From Actinoplanes sp. N902-109 (GTDB taxonomy: Bacteria > Actinomycetota > Actinomycetes > Mycobacteriales > Micromonosporaceae), in assembly GCF_000389965.1 (NCBI RefSeq), contig NC_021191.1, positions 8,557,501-8,621,500 on the forward strand: a stretch of DNA of 64,000 nucleotides. The letters are read 5' to 3'. Position numbers and translations under genes: made by a program. Of the stretch, positions 55,764-63,265 are shown in pieces. Below the pieces are notes generated by a model. That model worked only from the letters and a program-made list of their open reading frames with translations, had not been told where the DNA came from and ran no database searches. Position 1 is the first letter of the stretch, and every line of letters starts with the position of its first letter.

Positions 55764-57177
55764 GGCCGGTCAGATAGCGGATCAGGGTCCGCGCTCCCCA
55801 GCCGGTCGCGCCCCGGGTCAGGTCACCCTCGTGCTGCTCGGCCCAGCTGGGCGCGGACATGTCCAGGTGGGCCCAGCTGTCGACCCGGTCACCGAGGAAC
55901 TCGCTGAGGAACAGGGCGGCCACCACCGACCCGGCGCCACGGGCCGGCGAACTGTGCCGGTCGGCGATGTCGCTGTGCAGGTACTCGCGGTACTCCGCCG
56001 GGAGCGGCAGGCGCCACATCTGCTCACCGGCCGTCCGCCCGGCCGCTTCCAACGCCCCGGCCAGGTCGTCGTCGTGGCTGTAGAGGGCGGCCGTGCGCTT
56101 GCCCAGGGCCACCGAGTTGGCGCCGGTCAGCGTGGCCAGGTCGATCACCACGTCGGGGGCGAGCTCGGCAACGGCGTAGGCCAGCACGTCAGCCAGGACC
56201 AGGCGGCCCTCGGCGTCGGAGTTGGTGGACTCGGTGGTGCTGCCGTCCCACTGGGTGATCACGTCGCCGGGGCGGAAGGCCGAGCCGCTGACCGCGTTCT
56301 CGGCGAGCGGCGCCAGCGCGGTGACCCGTACCGGGACGTGCAGGTCGGCTGCGGCCAGCGCGGCCGCGACGACGGCCGCGGCCCCGCCCATGTCCTTCTT
56401 CATGAGTTTCATGCCGTCGCGGGTCTTGATCGAGATGCCGCCGGTGTCGAACGTGATGCCCTTGCCGATCAGCACGATGTGCCGGGTGGCACCCGCGGGC
56501 CGGTAGCTCAGCTCGACCAGCCGGGGCGGGGTCGCCGAGCCGCCACCGACGGCCAGCAGGCCGCCGAAGCCCTCGGCGAGCAGCTGCTCCGGCTCACGCA
56601 CACCCACGGTGACGTCCGGGCGGCCCGCTGCCTCCGTCACGACCTGCTCGGCGAACCAGGCCGGGTGCTTGGTCGAGGACGGGGTGTTGGTCAGGTCGCG
56701 GGCCAGCCACGTCGCTGTCGCTGTGGCCCGGGCGGCGGCCAGGCTGTCCCCGTACGCGGACGGGTCGTCGAGCTGCAGCGTGACCTCGACGGACCGGGGG
56801 CTGTCGACGGCATCGCGGAACCGGTAGGCCGCGAACCAGATGCCCTCGGCGACGCCGCGCACCGCAGCCGGGTCGACGCCCGTGGGCAGGACCACGTGCA
56901 GCGGCTCGTCGACCGGTACGGCCCGGACCGCGGCGGCCCCGGCGGCGCGCCAGCCGGCCTCGTCACCGCCGCCGACGCCGACGATCAAGAACTTGGCGGG
57001 GGTACGGAGCGGGCGCGGCAGCCGCTGCACCGCTCCGGCCCGGCCGGGCTCGTCGGTGAGCCGGAGCAGCGCGGCCGTCTCGTCGTCGCCGCCGGCCAGC
57101 ACCTCCGACCCGTCGGTGAACAGCACCTGGGTGCTGGTGGTCGCTGTCTCGGCTGCTGCCGGGCGAATCACGAACAC
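55753..57177 (-). CDS. pepA: leucyl aminopeptidase (M17)
   Basis: 474 residues from GTG, with GAAAGG upstream. It is a two-zinc M17 peptidase. Metal and catalytic motifs are GKGITFDTGGISIK, MKKDMGGAA, the signature NSDAEGRLVLADVL (near residue 330), and DLATLTGANSVALG. It removes N-terminal residues from peptides in the cytosol, and some members also bind DNA. A terminator and the DUF3117 gene lie just upstream on the same strand. Confidence 0.95.
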   Translation of the reverse strand: MFVIRPAAAETATTSTQVLFTDGSEVLAGGDDETAALLRLTDEPGRAGAVQRLPRPLRTPAKFLIVGVGGGDEAGWRAAGAAAVRAVPVDEPLHVVLPTGVDPAAVRGVAEGIWFAAYRFRDAVDSPRSVEVTLQLDDPSAYGDSLAAARATATATWLARDLTNTPSSTKHPAWFAEQVVTEAAGRPDVTVGVREPEQLLAEGFGGLLAVGGGSATPPRLVELSYRPAGATRHIVLIGKGITFDTGGISIKTRDGMKLMKKDMGGAAAVVAAALAAADLHVPVRVTALAPLAENAVSGSAFRPGDVITQWDGSTTESTNSDAEGRLVLADVLAYAVAELAPDVVIDLATLTGANSVALGKRTAALYSHDDDLAGALEAAGRTAGEQMWRLPLPAEYREYLHSDIADRHSSPARGAGSVVAALFLSEFLGDRVDSWAHLDMSAPSWAEQHEGDLTRGATGWGARTLIRYLTGLSA

Positions 57178-57208
57178 TGGAGGATGACCTTTCCCAGAGA
57201 CATGGAAA

Positions 57209-57242
57209 GCCCGCCGGTACGGCAGGTACCGTACCGGCGGGC
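57209..57242 (-). terminator. intrinsic terminator after the DUF3117 gene
   Basis: A perfect 14-base-pair stem (GCCCGCCGGTACGG with CCGTACCGGCGGGC) around a 6-base loop. On the minus strand it is followed by TTTCC, 12 bases past the DUF3117 stop and 31 bases before pepA starts. Confidence 0.88.
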
Positions 57243-57253
57243 CACGTGAAACG

Positions 57254-57421
57254 TCAGCCGGCGATCGCCTTCAACGCGTCACCCAGCGCGTTGGCCTCGT
57301 CCGGAGTCATCTCAACGACGAGACGGCCACCACCCTCCAGCGGGACGCGCATGACGATGCCGCGCCCTTCCTTGGTGACCTCCAGCGGACCATCGCCCGT
57401 CCGCGGCTTCATCGCCGCCAT
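57254..57421 (-). CDS. DUF3117 small protein
   Basis: 55 residues (MAAMKPRTGDGPLEVTKEGR at the start, then a Gly-rich strand and EMTPDEANALGDALKAIAG at the end). It matches the DUF3117 family exactly in length and content (M. tuberculosis Rv1211). The fold is a short beta sheet; the function is unknown. It lies between pepA and the PaaX-type gene, with a strong terminator after it. Confidence 0.93.
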   Translation of the reverse strand: MAAMKPRTGDGPLEVTKEGRGIVMRVPLEGGGRLVVEMTPDEANALGDALKAIAG

Positions 57422-57679
57422 CTTGTCTCCCCTCAGACCTACATCAGGGTCGGTGGGTTACCCCACAGCCACTTGCTCTTCGTACAGCTCGGCATCGACG
57501 CTCCGTGCTCAGCCCCACGGCGCGCCATACCTCGTTCCTGACCGGCGGAGTCGCCCCCGCTGGACCGACCCGAGACCGCAGCGCTGCGGGCCTCGCCATG
57601 GTCGTGCGGCGCGGCCCACCGTGCCGATCAAACATTTTCCCTGATGAACACCGGCAAGCCCAAACTCAGCCCGGGCCGA

Positions 57680-57718
57680 TGTGACAGCGTCTAGCATATC
57701 GTCTTTTGGGCTGTCACA
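57680..57718. promoter_or_regulatory. inverted repeat operator upstream of the PaaX-type gene
   Basis: TGTGACAGC (57680-57688) and its perfect inverse GCTGTCACA (57710-57718) flank a TAGCAT -10-like element. The second arm ends 10 bases before the ATG. This is the expected place for autoregulation by the encoded repressor. The rest of 57422-57679 shows no gene. Confidence 0.65.
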
Positions 57719-57728
57719 ATGTGCGGTC

Positions 57729-58541
57729 ATGCAGGCGCGGTCGGCACTCTTCGACCTCTACGGCGACTACCTCCGCCCACGAGGCGGCCGAGCACCGGTC
57801 GCCGCCCTCGTCAAACTGCTGGCACCACTGGGAATCGCGCCACCGGCGGTCCGCACGGCGGTCTCCCGGATGGTGCGTCAGGGCTGGCTGCATCCGCTGC
57901 GTCTGGTCTCCGGACCGGGCTATCTGCTCACCCCGATGGCGGCCCGCCGGCTCGACGAGGCGTCGGCCCGGGTCTACCGCACCGGTCGCACCGGTTGGGA
58001 CGGCCGGTTCGACCTGGTGATGCTGAGCGCGCCGGTGACCAAGCGGGACGCGGCGAAGCTGACCTTCCTCGGCTACGGGATGCTGAGCGAGCACTCGTGG
58101 GTGGCGCCCCGGGCGGCCGAGGAGGTCGACGCGGTGCTCAGCGGGACCGGGATCGCGTACGAGAGGTTCAGTGCCAGTCACGCCGCCGGTTCGGCCGGCG
58201 CCGCCGGGGTGGTCGAACGCGCCTGGGACCTCTCCGCCATCGCCGCGGCGTACGAGGAGTTCATCGCCGCCCAGAAGCCCAGCGTGACCGCGGTCAACGC
58301 GCGTAGCTCCGATGAGGAGGCCTACGCCGCGCGCTTCCGTCTGGTGCACGCATGGCGCTCGTTCCTGTTCCGCGACCCGCAGCTGCCGTCGTCCCTGCTG
58401 CCCTCGCCGTGGCCCGGGGTGAGCGCCGCGTCGTTCTTCGACAAGCACGCGACCCGGTTGCGCCCGGCCGCCGACCGCTATGTCGAGCGCTGCCTGCTGT
58501 CCGCCTCCCGCAGCCCCCGTGTGGGATTCTCGGAGGCATGA
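57729..58541 (+). CDS. PaaX-family transcriptional repressor
   Basis: 270 residues from ATG 57729. A winged-helix N-terminus (RSALFDLYGDYLRPRGGRAP, then APPAVRTAVSRMVRQGWL) is followed by the PaaX middle domain (GWDGRFDLVML) and a PaaX-like C-terminal domain ending KHATRLRPAADRYVE. PaaX repressors respond to phenylacetyl-CoA and control aromatic-acid catabolism. Its TGA overlaps the enoyl-CoA hydratase ATG (four bases), so the two form an operon. Confidence 0.92.
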   Translation: MQARSALFDLYGDYLRPRGGRAPVAALVKLLAPLGIAPPAVRTAVSRMVRQGWLHPLRLVSGPGYLLTPMAARRLDEASARVYRTGRTGWDGRFDLVMLSAPVTKRDAAKLTFLGYGMLSEHSWVAPRAAEEVDAVLSGTGIAYERFSASHAAGSAGAAGVVERAWDLSAIAAAYEEFIAAQKPSVTAVNARSSDEEAYAARFRLVHAWRSFLFRDPQLPSSLLPSPWPGVSAASFFDKHATRLRPAADRYVERCLLSASRSPRVGFSEA

Positions 58542-59326
58542 CCGACTCGCTGCTCGTCGACCGCACCGATGCCGTCGTCACGCTGACCCTCAACCGTCCC
58601 GACGCCATGAACGCCCTCGACGTGGATCTCAAGGAGGCGTTGCGCGACACCCTCGCGCAGATCGAGGCGGACCGCTCGGTGCGGGCGGTGGTGCTGGCCG
58701 GCGCGGGCAAGGCCTTCTGCGTGGGTCAGGACCTGCGCGAGCACGCCCAGGTCCTGCAGCGCGGATCGACCGAACTGGACACCGTACGGGCGCACTACAA
58801 CCCGATCGCGCAACGCCTGGCCAGCCTGCCCAAGCCGGTGGTCGCCGCCGTGCGGGGCACCGCGGCCGGGGCCGGGGCGTCGCTGGCGCTGCTCGCCGAT
58901 TTCCGGATCGGCGGTCCGAAGACGACGTTCCTGATGGCGTTCGCCAACGTCGGGCTGGCCGGCGACTCGGGTGTCTCGTGGTCCCTGCCGCACCTCGTCG
59001 GCCGGGCCCGGGCGTTGGAACTGCTGCTGCTGGCCCAGCCCGTACGGGCGCAGGAGTCGTTCGACTACGGCCTGCTGACCCAGCTGCTGGACGATGACGA
59101 GCAGGTGCTGCCGACGGCTCAGGAGTTCGCGGCCCGGCTCGCCGCCGGTCCCACGGTCGCCTACGCGGCGATCAAGCGCGAGCTGTCCATCGGTACGGCG
59201 GGCACCCTGTCCGACGCGCTGGCCGCCGAGGCGCAGGCCCAGGCGATCTGCGGGGCGACGGCCGACCACCAGAACGCCGTCACCTCCTTCGTCAACAAGC
59301 AGAAACCGGTCTTCGAAGGACGCTGA
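58538..59326 (+). CDS. enoyl-CoA hydratase/isomerase family protein (PaaG-like)
   Basis: A 262-residue crotonase fold. The first segment has LNRPDAMNALDVDL, the CoA-pocket GAGKAFCVGQDL and the oxyanion loop AAVRGTAAGAGASLALLADFRI. The catalytic region NVGLAGDSGVSWSLPHLVGR resembles PaaG/PaaB isomerases (Asp and Gly-rich) rather than a two-Glu hydratase. Coupling to a PaaX-type repressor supports a role with phenylacetyl-CoA-like thioesters. The other paa genes are absent here. Confidence 0.9.
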   Translation: MTDSLLVDRTDAVVTLTLNRPDAMNALDVDLKEALRDTLAQIEADRSVRAVVLAGAGKAFCVGQDLREHAQVLQRGSTELDTVRAHYNPIAQRLASLPKPVVAAVRGTAAGAGASLALLADFRIGGPKTTFLMAFANVGLAGDSGVSWSLPHLVGRARALELLLLAQPVRAQESFDYGLLTQLLDDDEQVLPTAQEFAARLAAGPTVAYAAIKRELSIGTAGTLSDALAAEAQAQAICGATADHQNAVTSFVNKQKPVFEGR

Positions 59327-59426
59327 GTCCGCTGCCGACCACTCGGCGATATGAGCCGTTCGGGATAGACACATGGCCCTGCGTCGATGGTTGACTTCCC
59401 GCAAAGCTTCACCTCGGGAGGTCTGG

Positions 59427-60224
59427 ATGGACAGGTTCCGCAGAATTCTGGGCACGGTGGCGGCCGCACTCACGGTCGCCGCGGCGGGCACGGTGCTGCA
59501 GGCATCGCCCGCCGCCGCGTCGGACCCCGGTCCGCAGCGGGTGGTCGGTGGCACCCAGGCCACCCAGGGCGAGTTCCCGTTCATGGTCCGGCTGTCGATG
59601 GGCTGCGGCGGCGCGCTCTACAGCCCGACGCTGGTGCTGACGGCCGCGCACTGCGTCAACGGCACCGGCACCAACACCTCGATCACGGCCACCATGGGCG
59701 TCGTGGACCTGCAGTCGAGCAGCCGGATCACCCGCAAGTCCAACTACGTGTACCGGGCGCCGGGCTACACCGGGGCCGGCAAGGACTGGGCCCTGATCCG
59801 CCTGGCCAGCCCGGTGACCGGCCTGGCCACGCTGCCGATCGCGACCACCACGGCGTACGACTCGGGCACGTTCACCATCGCCGGCTGGGGTGCGGCCAGC
59901 GAGGGCGGGGCCCAGCAGCGCTACCTGCGCAAGGCGACAGTGCCGTTCGTCAGCGACTCGACCTGCAACTCGGCGTCGATGTACAACGGCGAGGTCATCG
60001 CCTCCAACGAGATCTGCGCCGGGTACACCGCGGGTGGCGTGGACACCTGCCAGGGTGACTCCGGTGGCCCGATGTTCCGCCGCGACGCCGGCAACGCCTG
60101 GATCCAGGTCGGCATCGTGAGCTGGGGCGACGGGTGCGCCCGGCCGAACAAGCCGGGTGTCTACACCCAGGTGAGCTACTTCGCCGCGACCATCGCCTCG
60201 GCGGCGGCCAGCCTCGGCGGCTGA
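59427..60224 (+). CDS. secreted trypsin-like serine protease (S1)
   Basis: 265 residues from ATG 59427, behind GGGAGGTC. The signal peptide runs to about residue 32 (TVLQASPAAA). A short propeptide leads to the mature N-terminus VVGGTQATQGEFPFMV. The triad is His in LTAAHC, Asp in GKDWALIRL and Ser in CQGDSGGPM. Cys in TCNSAS and EICAG, with CQGD and GCARP, give the usual disulphides. The Asp six residues before the Ser (VDTCQG) predicts trypsin-like Lys/Arg specificity. Confidence 0.95.
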   Translation: MDRFRRILGTVAAALTVAAAGTVLQASPAAASDPGPQRVVGGTQATQGEFPFMVRLSMGCGGALYSPTLVLTAAHCVNGTGTNTSITATMGVVDLQSSSRITRKSNYVYRAPGYTGAGKDWALIRLASPVTGLATLPIATTTAYDSGTFTIAGWGAASEGGAQQRYLRKATVPFVSDSTCNSASMYNGEVIASNEICAGYTAGGVDTCQGDSGGPMFRRDAGNAWIQVGIVSWGDGCARPNKPGVYTQVSYFAATIASAAASLGG

Positions 60225-60240
60225 CCTTTCCCGCTGCGCG

Positions 60241-60267
60241 GACGGCCCCCGGACCCCGGGGGCCGTC
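60241..60267. terminator. bidirectional hairpin between convergent genes
   Basis: GACGGCCCCCGG pairs perfectly with CCGGGGGCCGTC around ACC, between the protease stop (60224) and the convergent gene's stop (60273). Confidence 0.8.
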
Positions 60268-60272
60268 CCGCG

Positions 60273-60830
60273 TCAGTCCTCCTCGTCCTCCTCGGGATCG
60301 AGGTTGGCCTCCTCGCCCAGCACGAACGCCTGCATGGCCAGCTCGTCGCCGGACGGGGAGACGAAGGTGGGCAGCTCGGCCGGCCCCAGCTCCAGCACGT
60401 ACGACCAGAACTGGCGCACCGCCTCGGCCGGGCTCGCCGCCTCGATCGGCAGGTCGAGGCTGACCAGCCAGGTCCGCTTGTCGCGGTCGCCGCCGAGCCG
60501 GGCCGCCAACGCCCGGAACCGCTGCTCGTCGAGCGGCACGACACCCTCGCCGACCGCCAGCCCGGTGGCCGGCACCGGCTCGTCGAACGAGCGCCGGGTG
60601 TAGGCGATCTCGATCTCGGGCACCCCGTGGGCACCGCGCCGGGACCGCTCCTGGCCGGCCACGATGCCCAGCCCGACGACCTGCGGCAGGTCCGCGCCGG
60701 CCACGAGCAGCACCTCGTCACCGGCCACCGGTTGCACCCCGGCCGACCCCGCCACCGTCAAGGTGTCGTGGTGGAACAACCGCTCGGTCGCCCACCGATC
60801 CGCAGGAATGATCACCGCCCATTGCGCCAT
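60273..60830 (-). CDS. conserved hypothetical protein (possible PUA/EVE-like N-terminus)
   Basis: 185 residues from ATG 60830 (GTG 60836 is possible). The N-terminus MAQWAVIIPADRWATERLFH followed by VAGDEVLLVAG and VVGLGIVAG loosely resembles EVE/PUA-like nucleic-acid domains. The C-terminus is acidic (NLDPEEDEED). I do not assign a function. It lies 13 bases before the tag gene's end on the same strand, so they may be co-transcribed. Confidence 0.72.
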   Translation of the reverse strand: MAQWAVIIPADRWATERLFHHDTLTVAGSAGVQPVAGDEVLLVAGADLPQVVGLGIVAGQERSRRGAHGVPEIEIAYTRRSFDEPVPATGLAVGEGVVPLDEQRFRALAARLGGDRDKRTWLVSLDLPIEAASPAEAVRQFWSYVLELGPAELPTFVSPSGDELAMQAFVLGEEANLDPEEDEED

Positions 60831-60843
60831 GGGCACTATGACA

Positions 60844-61452
60844 TCACGCTGACTCGCGACCCTGCCCCGCGGGTGCGACCGGGGTAACGAAGCACCCGGC
60901 GAGGTGGTCGTCGACCATGCCGGTGGCCTGCATGAGGGCGTAGGCGGTGGTGGGCCCGACGAACGTGAAGCCGCGCTTCTTCAGATCCTTGGCCAGGGCT
61001 TTGGACTCCGGCGTGGCGGCCGGGACGTCGGCCCGGGTGGCCGGGCGCGGGCGCGGCGCGGGGGCAAAGGACCACAGCAGCTCGCCCAGCCGTACCGGCA
61101 GTTCGGCAGCGACCTTGGCGTTGTGCAAGGTGGCGTCGATCTTCATGCGGTTGCGGACGATCCCCGCGTCGGCCATCAGCCGGTCGGCGTCGCGGTCGTC
61201 GAACTCGGCGACCTTGTCGATCACGAAGCCGGCGAACGCCGCCCGGAACGCGGGCCGCTTGCGCAGGATCGTGATCCAGGCCAGGCCGGACTGGAACGCC
61301 TCCAGGCACATCCGCTCGAACAGCGCGTCGTCGTCGTGGACCGGCCGGCCCCACTCGGTGTCGTGGTAATCGCGGTAGTCGGGCGTGCCGCCACCCCAGA
61401 AGCAGCGGGCCAGCCCGTCCTCGCCCAGCACCAGTCCCGTGTCGTCCGTCAT
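60844..61452 (-). CDS. tag: DNA-3-methyladenine glycosylase I
   Basis: A 202-residue HhH-superfamily glycosylase that removes 3-methyladenine. The N-terminal CFWGGGTPDYRDYHDTEWGRPV supplies the first Cys of the zinc site and the base pocket. FERMCLEAFQSGLAWITILRKRPAFR is the core, and MKIDATLHNAK and TTAYALMQATGMVDDH complete the fold, with the zinc-binding His and Cys near the end (VDDHLAGCF). It lies in a run with the SRPBCC and DivIVA-motif genes upstream on the same strand, as tag is with Rv1209 in mycobacteria. Confidence 0.94.
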   Translation of the reverse strand: MTDDTGLVLGEDGLARCFWGGGTPDYRDYHDTEWGRPVHDDDALFERMCLEAFQSGLAWITILRKRPAFRAAFAGFVIDKVAEFDDRDADRLMADAGIVRNRMKIDATLHNAKVAAELPVRLGELLWSFAPAPRPRPATRADVPAATPESKALAKDLKKRGFTFVGPTTAYALMQATGMVDDHLAGCFVTPVAPAGQGRESA

Positions 61453-61459
61453 GGCACCC

Positions 61460-61954
61460 CTAGGGCAGTTTGCCTTCCTCGACCAGGCGGCCGAACTTCT
61501 TGAGCGCACCCTTGAAGCTGAGCTTGGAACCGGGCCACAGCACCGGCCACGCCAGCTTGCCAACGGCACCGCCGGGCAGGTGGAACCACTCGTGCAGGAC
61601 AACCTGGGTGCGGTCGCCGCCCATCGCGGTGCAGCGCATCGAGCCGGGGCCGCGCAGCACCTTGCCGCAGTGCACGACGCGCACCTCGTAGGGCGCGTCC
61701 ACCCGGACCACGCGCAGCTCGTCCCGCAGGGCCGCCGGGCCGATGGCGGTCACGGCCTCGACCAGGCTGCCCTCGCCGCCGTCGCCCTCGACCACGCGCA
61801 CCTTGGTGAACGGGATCCAGTCGCTCTGCCGCTCCCAGGACATGAACGCCGCGAAGACCCGGGGGGCCGGGGCGTTGACGATGACCGTTGCGGTGACCTC
61901 ACCCGTACCGGGCTGCGCGGCGTCGCCGACTCCCCCGGCCGTGCCCTGGCTCAT
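61460..61954 (-). CDS. SRPBCC/START-family protein
   Basis: 164 residues. A helix-grip fold with VTATVIVNAPAPRVFAAFMSWERQSDWIPF (only the first strand and helix are certain) and a C-terminal long helix (SFKGALKKFGRLVEEG). Typical ligand-binding or polyketide-cyclase-like proteins share this fold; the ligand is unknown. The ATG overlaps the upstream gene's stop (ATGA) and it ends 7 bases before tag, so it is central in an operon. Confidence 0.85.
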   Translation of the reverse strand: MSQGTAGGVGDAAQPGTGEVTATVIVNAPAPRVFAAFMSWERQSDWIPFTKVRVVEGDGGEGSLVEAVTAIGPAALRDELRVVRVDAPYEVRVVHCGKVLRGPGSMRCTAMGGDRTQVVLHEWFHLPGGAVGKLAWPVLWPGSKLSFKGALKKFGRLVEEGKLP

Positions 61955-62631
61955 CGACGCTCCGCCGGGCTGCCCTCGCCGGGCTCCACCACGCGGGGAG
62001 CCGCTTGGTCGTCGGTGGGCTTCGGCGCGGCCGCCCCGGGCTGCTCCTCGGCCGCACCGGCGGGCTGCTGCGTGACCTCGTCGGCGGGCTTTTCCGCAAC
62101 CAGCACCGCACCGGTCGGCTCGGTGCCGGCAGCAGCGTCAGCGGATGCCCCACCCTCGGCAGGAGCACCAGCCTCGGCGGGAGCACTGGCGTCGGCCGGG
62201 GCCGCAGACTCGGCAGTGGCCGCTGCGTCGGCGGGCACGGCGGCCGGGGCGGTGGCGGGCGCCATCGCGGGGGCCACGGCGGCCTCGCGCGCCCGGCGCA
62301 GCACGTCAGCGTCCGCGGTGCGACCCTCGCGCAGCGCGGTGACCTCGGCCTCGAGCACACCGATCAGCTCGGTCTTGTAACCGATGTCGTAGGCCGCCCG
62401 CTGCAACGCCTGATCGACCTGCGCCATCCGGTAGCCGCGGAACGCGGTGTCGAAACGGGCCCGGAAGACGTCGTCCTCCCCCAGTGGCCGGTCGTTGGGC
62501 AGCGGCAGCGCCCTGCCGTCCGGTTCGACCGTCGTCAATCCGGGATCCCCGCCGCTCACCATGACGGTCACGCCGAAGACGATCGCCGCGACCACCAGCG
62601 CCACGACGATGAAGAGGAGAAGCTGACCCAT
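61951..62631 (-). CDS. DivIVA-motif membrane protein (Rv1209-like)
   Basis: 226 residues from ATG 62631. An N-terminal membrane helix (LLLFIVVALVVAAIVFGVTV) is followed by a short DivIVA-type motif FRARFDTAFRGYRMAQVDQAL near residues 50-75, then a coiled coil (GVLEAEVTALREGR) and a long Ala/Pro/Glu tail. The motif is the one that starts growth-pole and septum proteins in actinobacteria. It is the first gene of the run ending in tag. The tail is low-complexity and poorly conserved. Confidence 0.87.
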   Translation of the reverse strand: MGQLLLFIVVALVVAAIVFGVTVMVSGGDPGLTTVEPDGRALPLPNDRPLGEDDVFRARFDTAFRGYRMAQVDQALQRAAYDIGYKTELIGVLEAEVTALREGRTADADVLRRAREAAVAPAMAPATAPAAVPADAAATAESAAPADASAPAEAGAPAEGGASADAAAGTEPTGAVLVAEKPADEVTQQPAGAAEEQPGAAAPKPTDDQAAPRVVEPGEGSPAERR

Positions 62632-62688
62632 GGGCACGATCGTGGCACGAGCGCTGCGGCGTGGCGAGCCCGCCACCCCGCTGGGCGC

Positions 62689-63066
62689 TCAGGTCCAGGT
62701 CAGGATCTTCTTCCGCCAGGCATAGACGATGCCGAGTACGAGCACCGCGACAAAGATGCCCATCTCGGTGATGGTGGCCGCACCGTATCCGGGCCGATCG
62801 AAGATGACGGCCCAGGGGAAGAGGAAGACCGCTTCCACGGCGAAGAGCACGTACAGGTAGGCGTACACGTAATAGCGGATCTGCGCCTGGGCCCAGTCGC
62901 CGCCGACCGGGTCGATGCCACTCTCGTACGCGATGCGTTTGCCGGGCGGCTCGGCGGGATGGGCCGGCCGGAGCAGCTTGTTGGCTCCGAAGGCCAGCAC
63001 GAAGACGAGCACGCCGGCCGCCAGCACCAGCCCCAGCAGGGCGTACGAACCCAGATAGCCGTCCAC
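62689..63066 (-). CDS. nuoA: NADH-quinone oxidoreductase subunit A-like protein (lone nuoA)
   Basis: 125 residues from GTG with three membrane helices. The family block is PPGKRIAYESGIDPVGG and the conserved acidic helix is VYAYLYVLFAVEAVFLFPWAV. In complex I NuoA is one of the small proton-pumping-arm subunits. No other nuo gene is next to it. In Streptomyces a partial second nuo set lies beside 2-oxoglutarate:ferredoxin oxidoreductase genes, and this seems to be the trimmed version. It is divergent from the kor gene. Confidence 0.9.
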   Translation of the reverse strand: MDGYLGSYALLGLVLAAGVLVFVLAFGANKLLRPAHPAEPPGKRIAYESGIDPVGGDWAQAQIRYYVYAYLYVLFAVEAVFLFPWAVIFDRPGYGAATITEMGIFVAVLVLGIVYAWRKKILTWT

Positions 63067-63105
63067 GGCCGCAGCCTAGCGAACCACGGAGTGGACCGGG
63101 ATGGC

Positions 63106-63124
63106 TCAGGCAAGCCTAACCTGG
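63106..63124. promoter_or_regulatory. possible IdeR/DmdR iron box between nuoA and korA
   Basis: T-CAGGCAAGCCTAACCT-GG matches the 19-base iron-box consensus TTAGGTTAGGCTAACCTAA at roughly 14 positions, including the whole AGCCTAACCT half if G/C at the centre is allowed. It lies in the 199-base divergent promoter region, 40 bases before nuoA and 142 bases before korA. Confidence 0.4.
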
Positions 63125-63265
63125 CTACTGTGGGTTCCGGCCCGGGCGCACTTCAGCGGCGCTCAAGCTATCGGTAAGGGGCGCAGACGTAAGCTGCAAG
63201 TGACGAATGCGAGCCGGCTCGGCGTCCACCGCACCGCCGGCCCGCGCCATCAGGAGGGTTGGAAC

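Noticed and set aside
63106..63124. Firm claim of iron regulation for nuoA and korA
   Set aside because: The match to the iron box is partial (about 14 of 19). It is kept only as a low-confidence site and finding.
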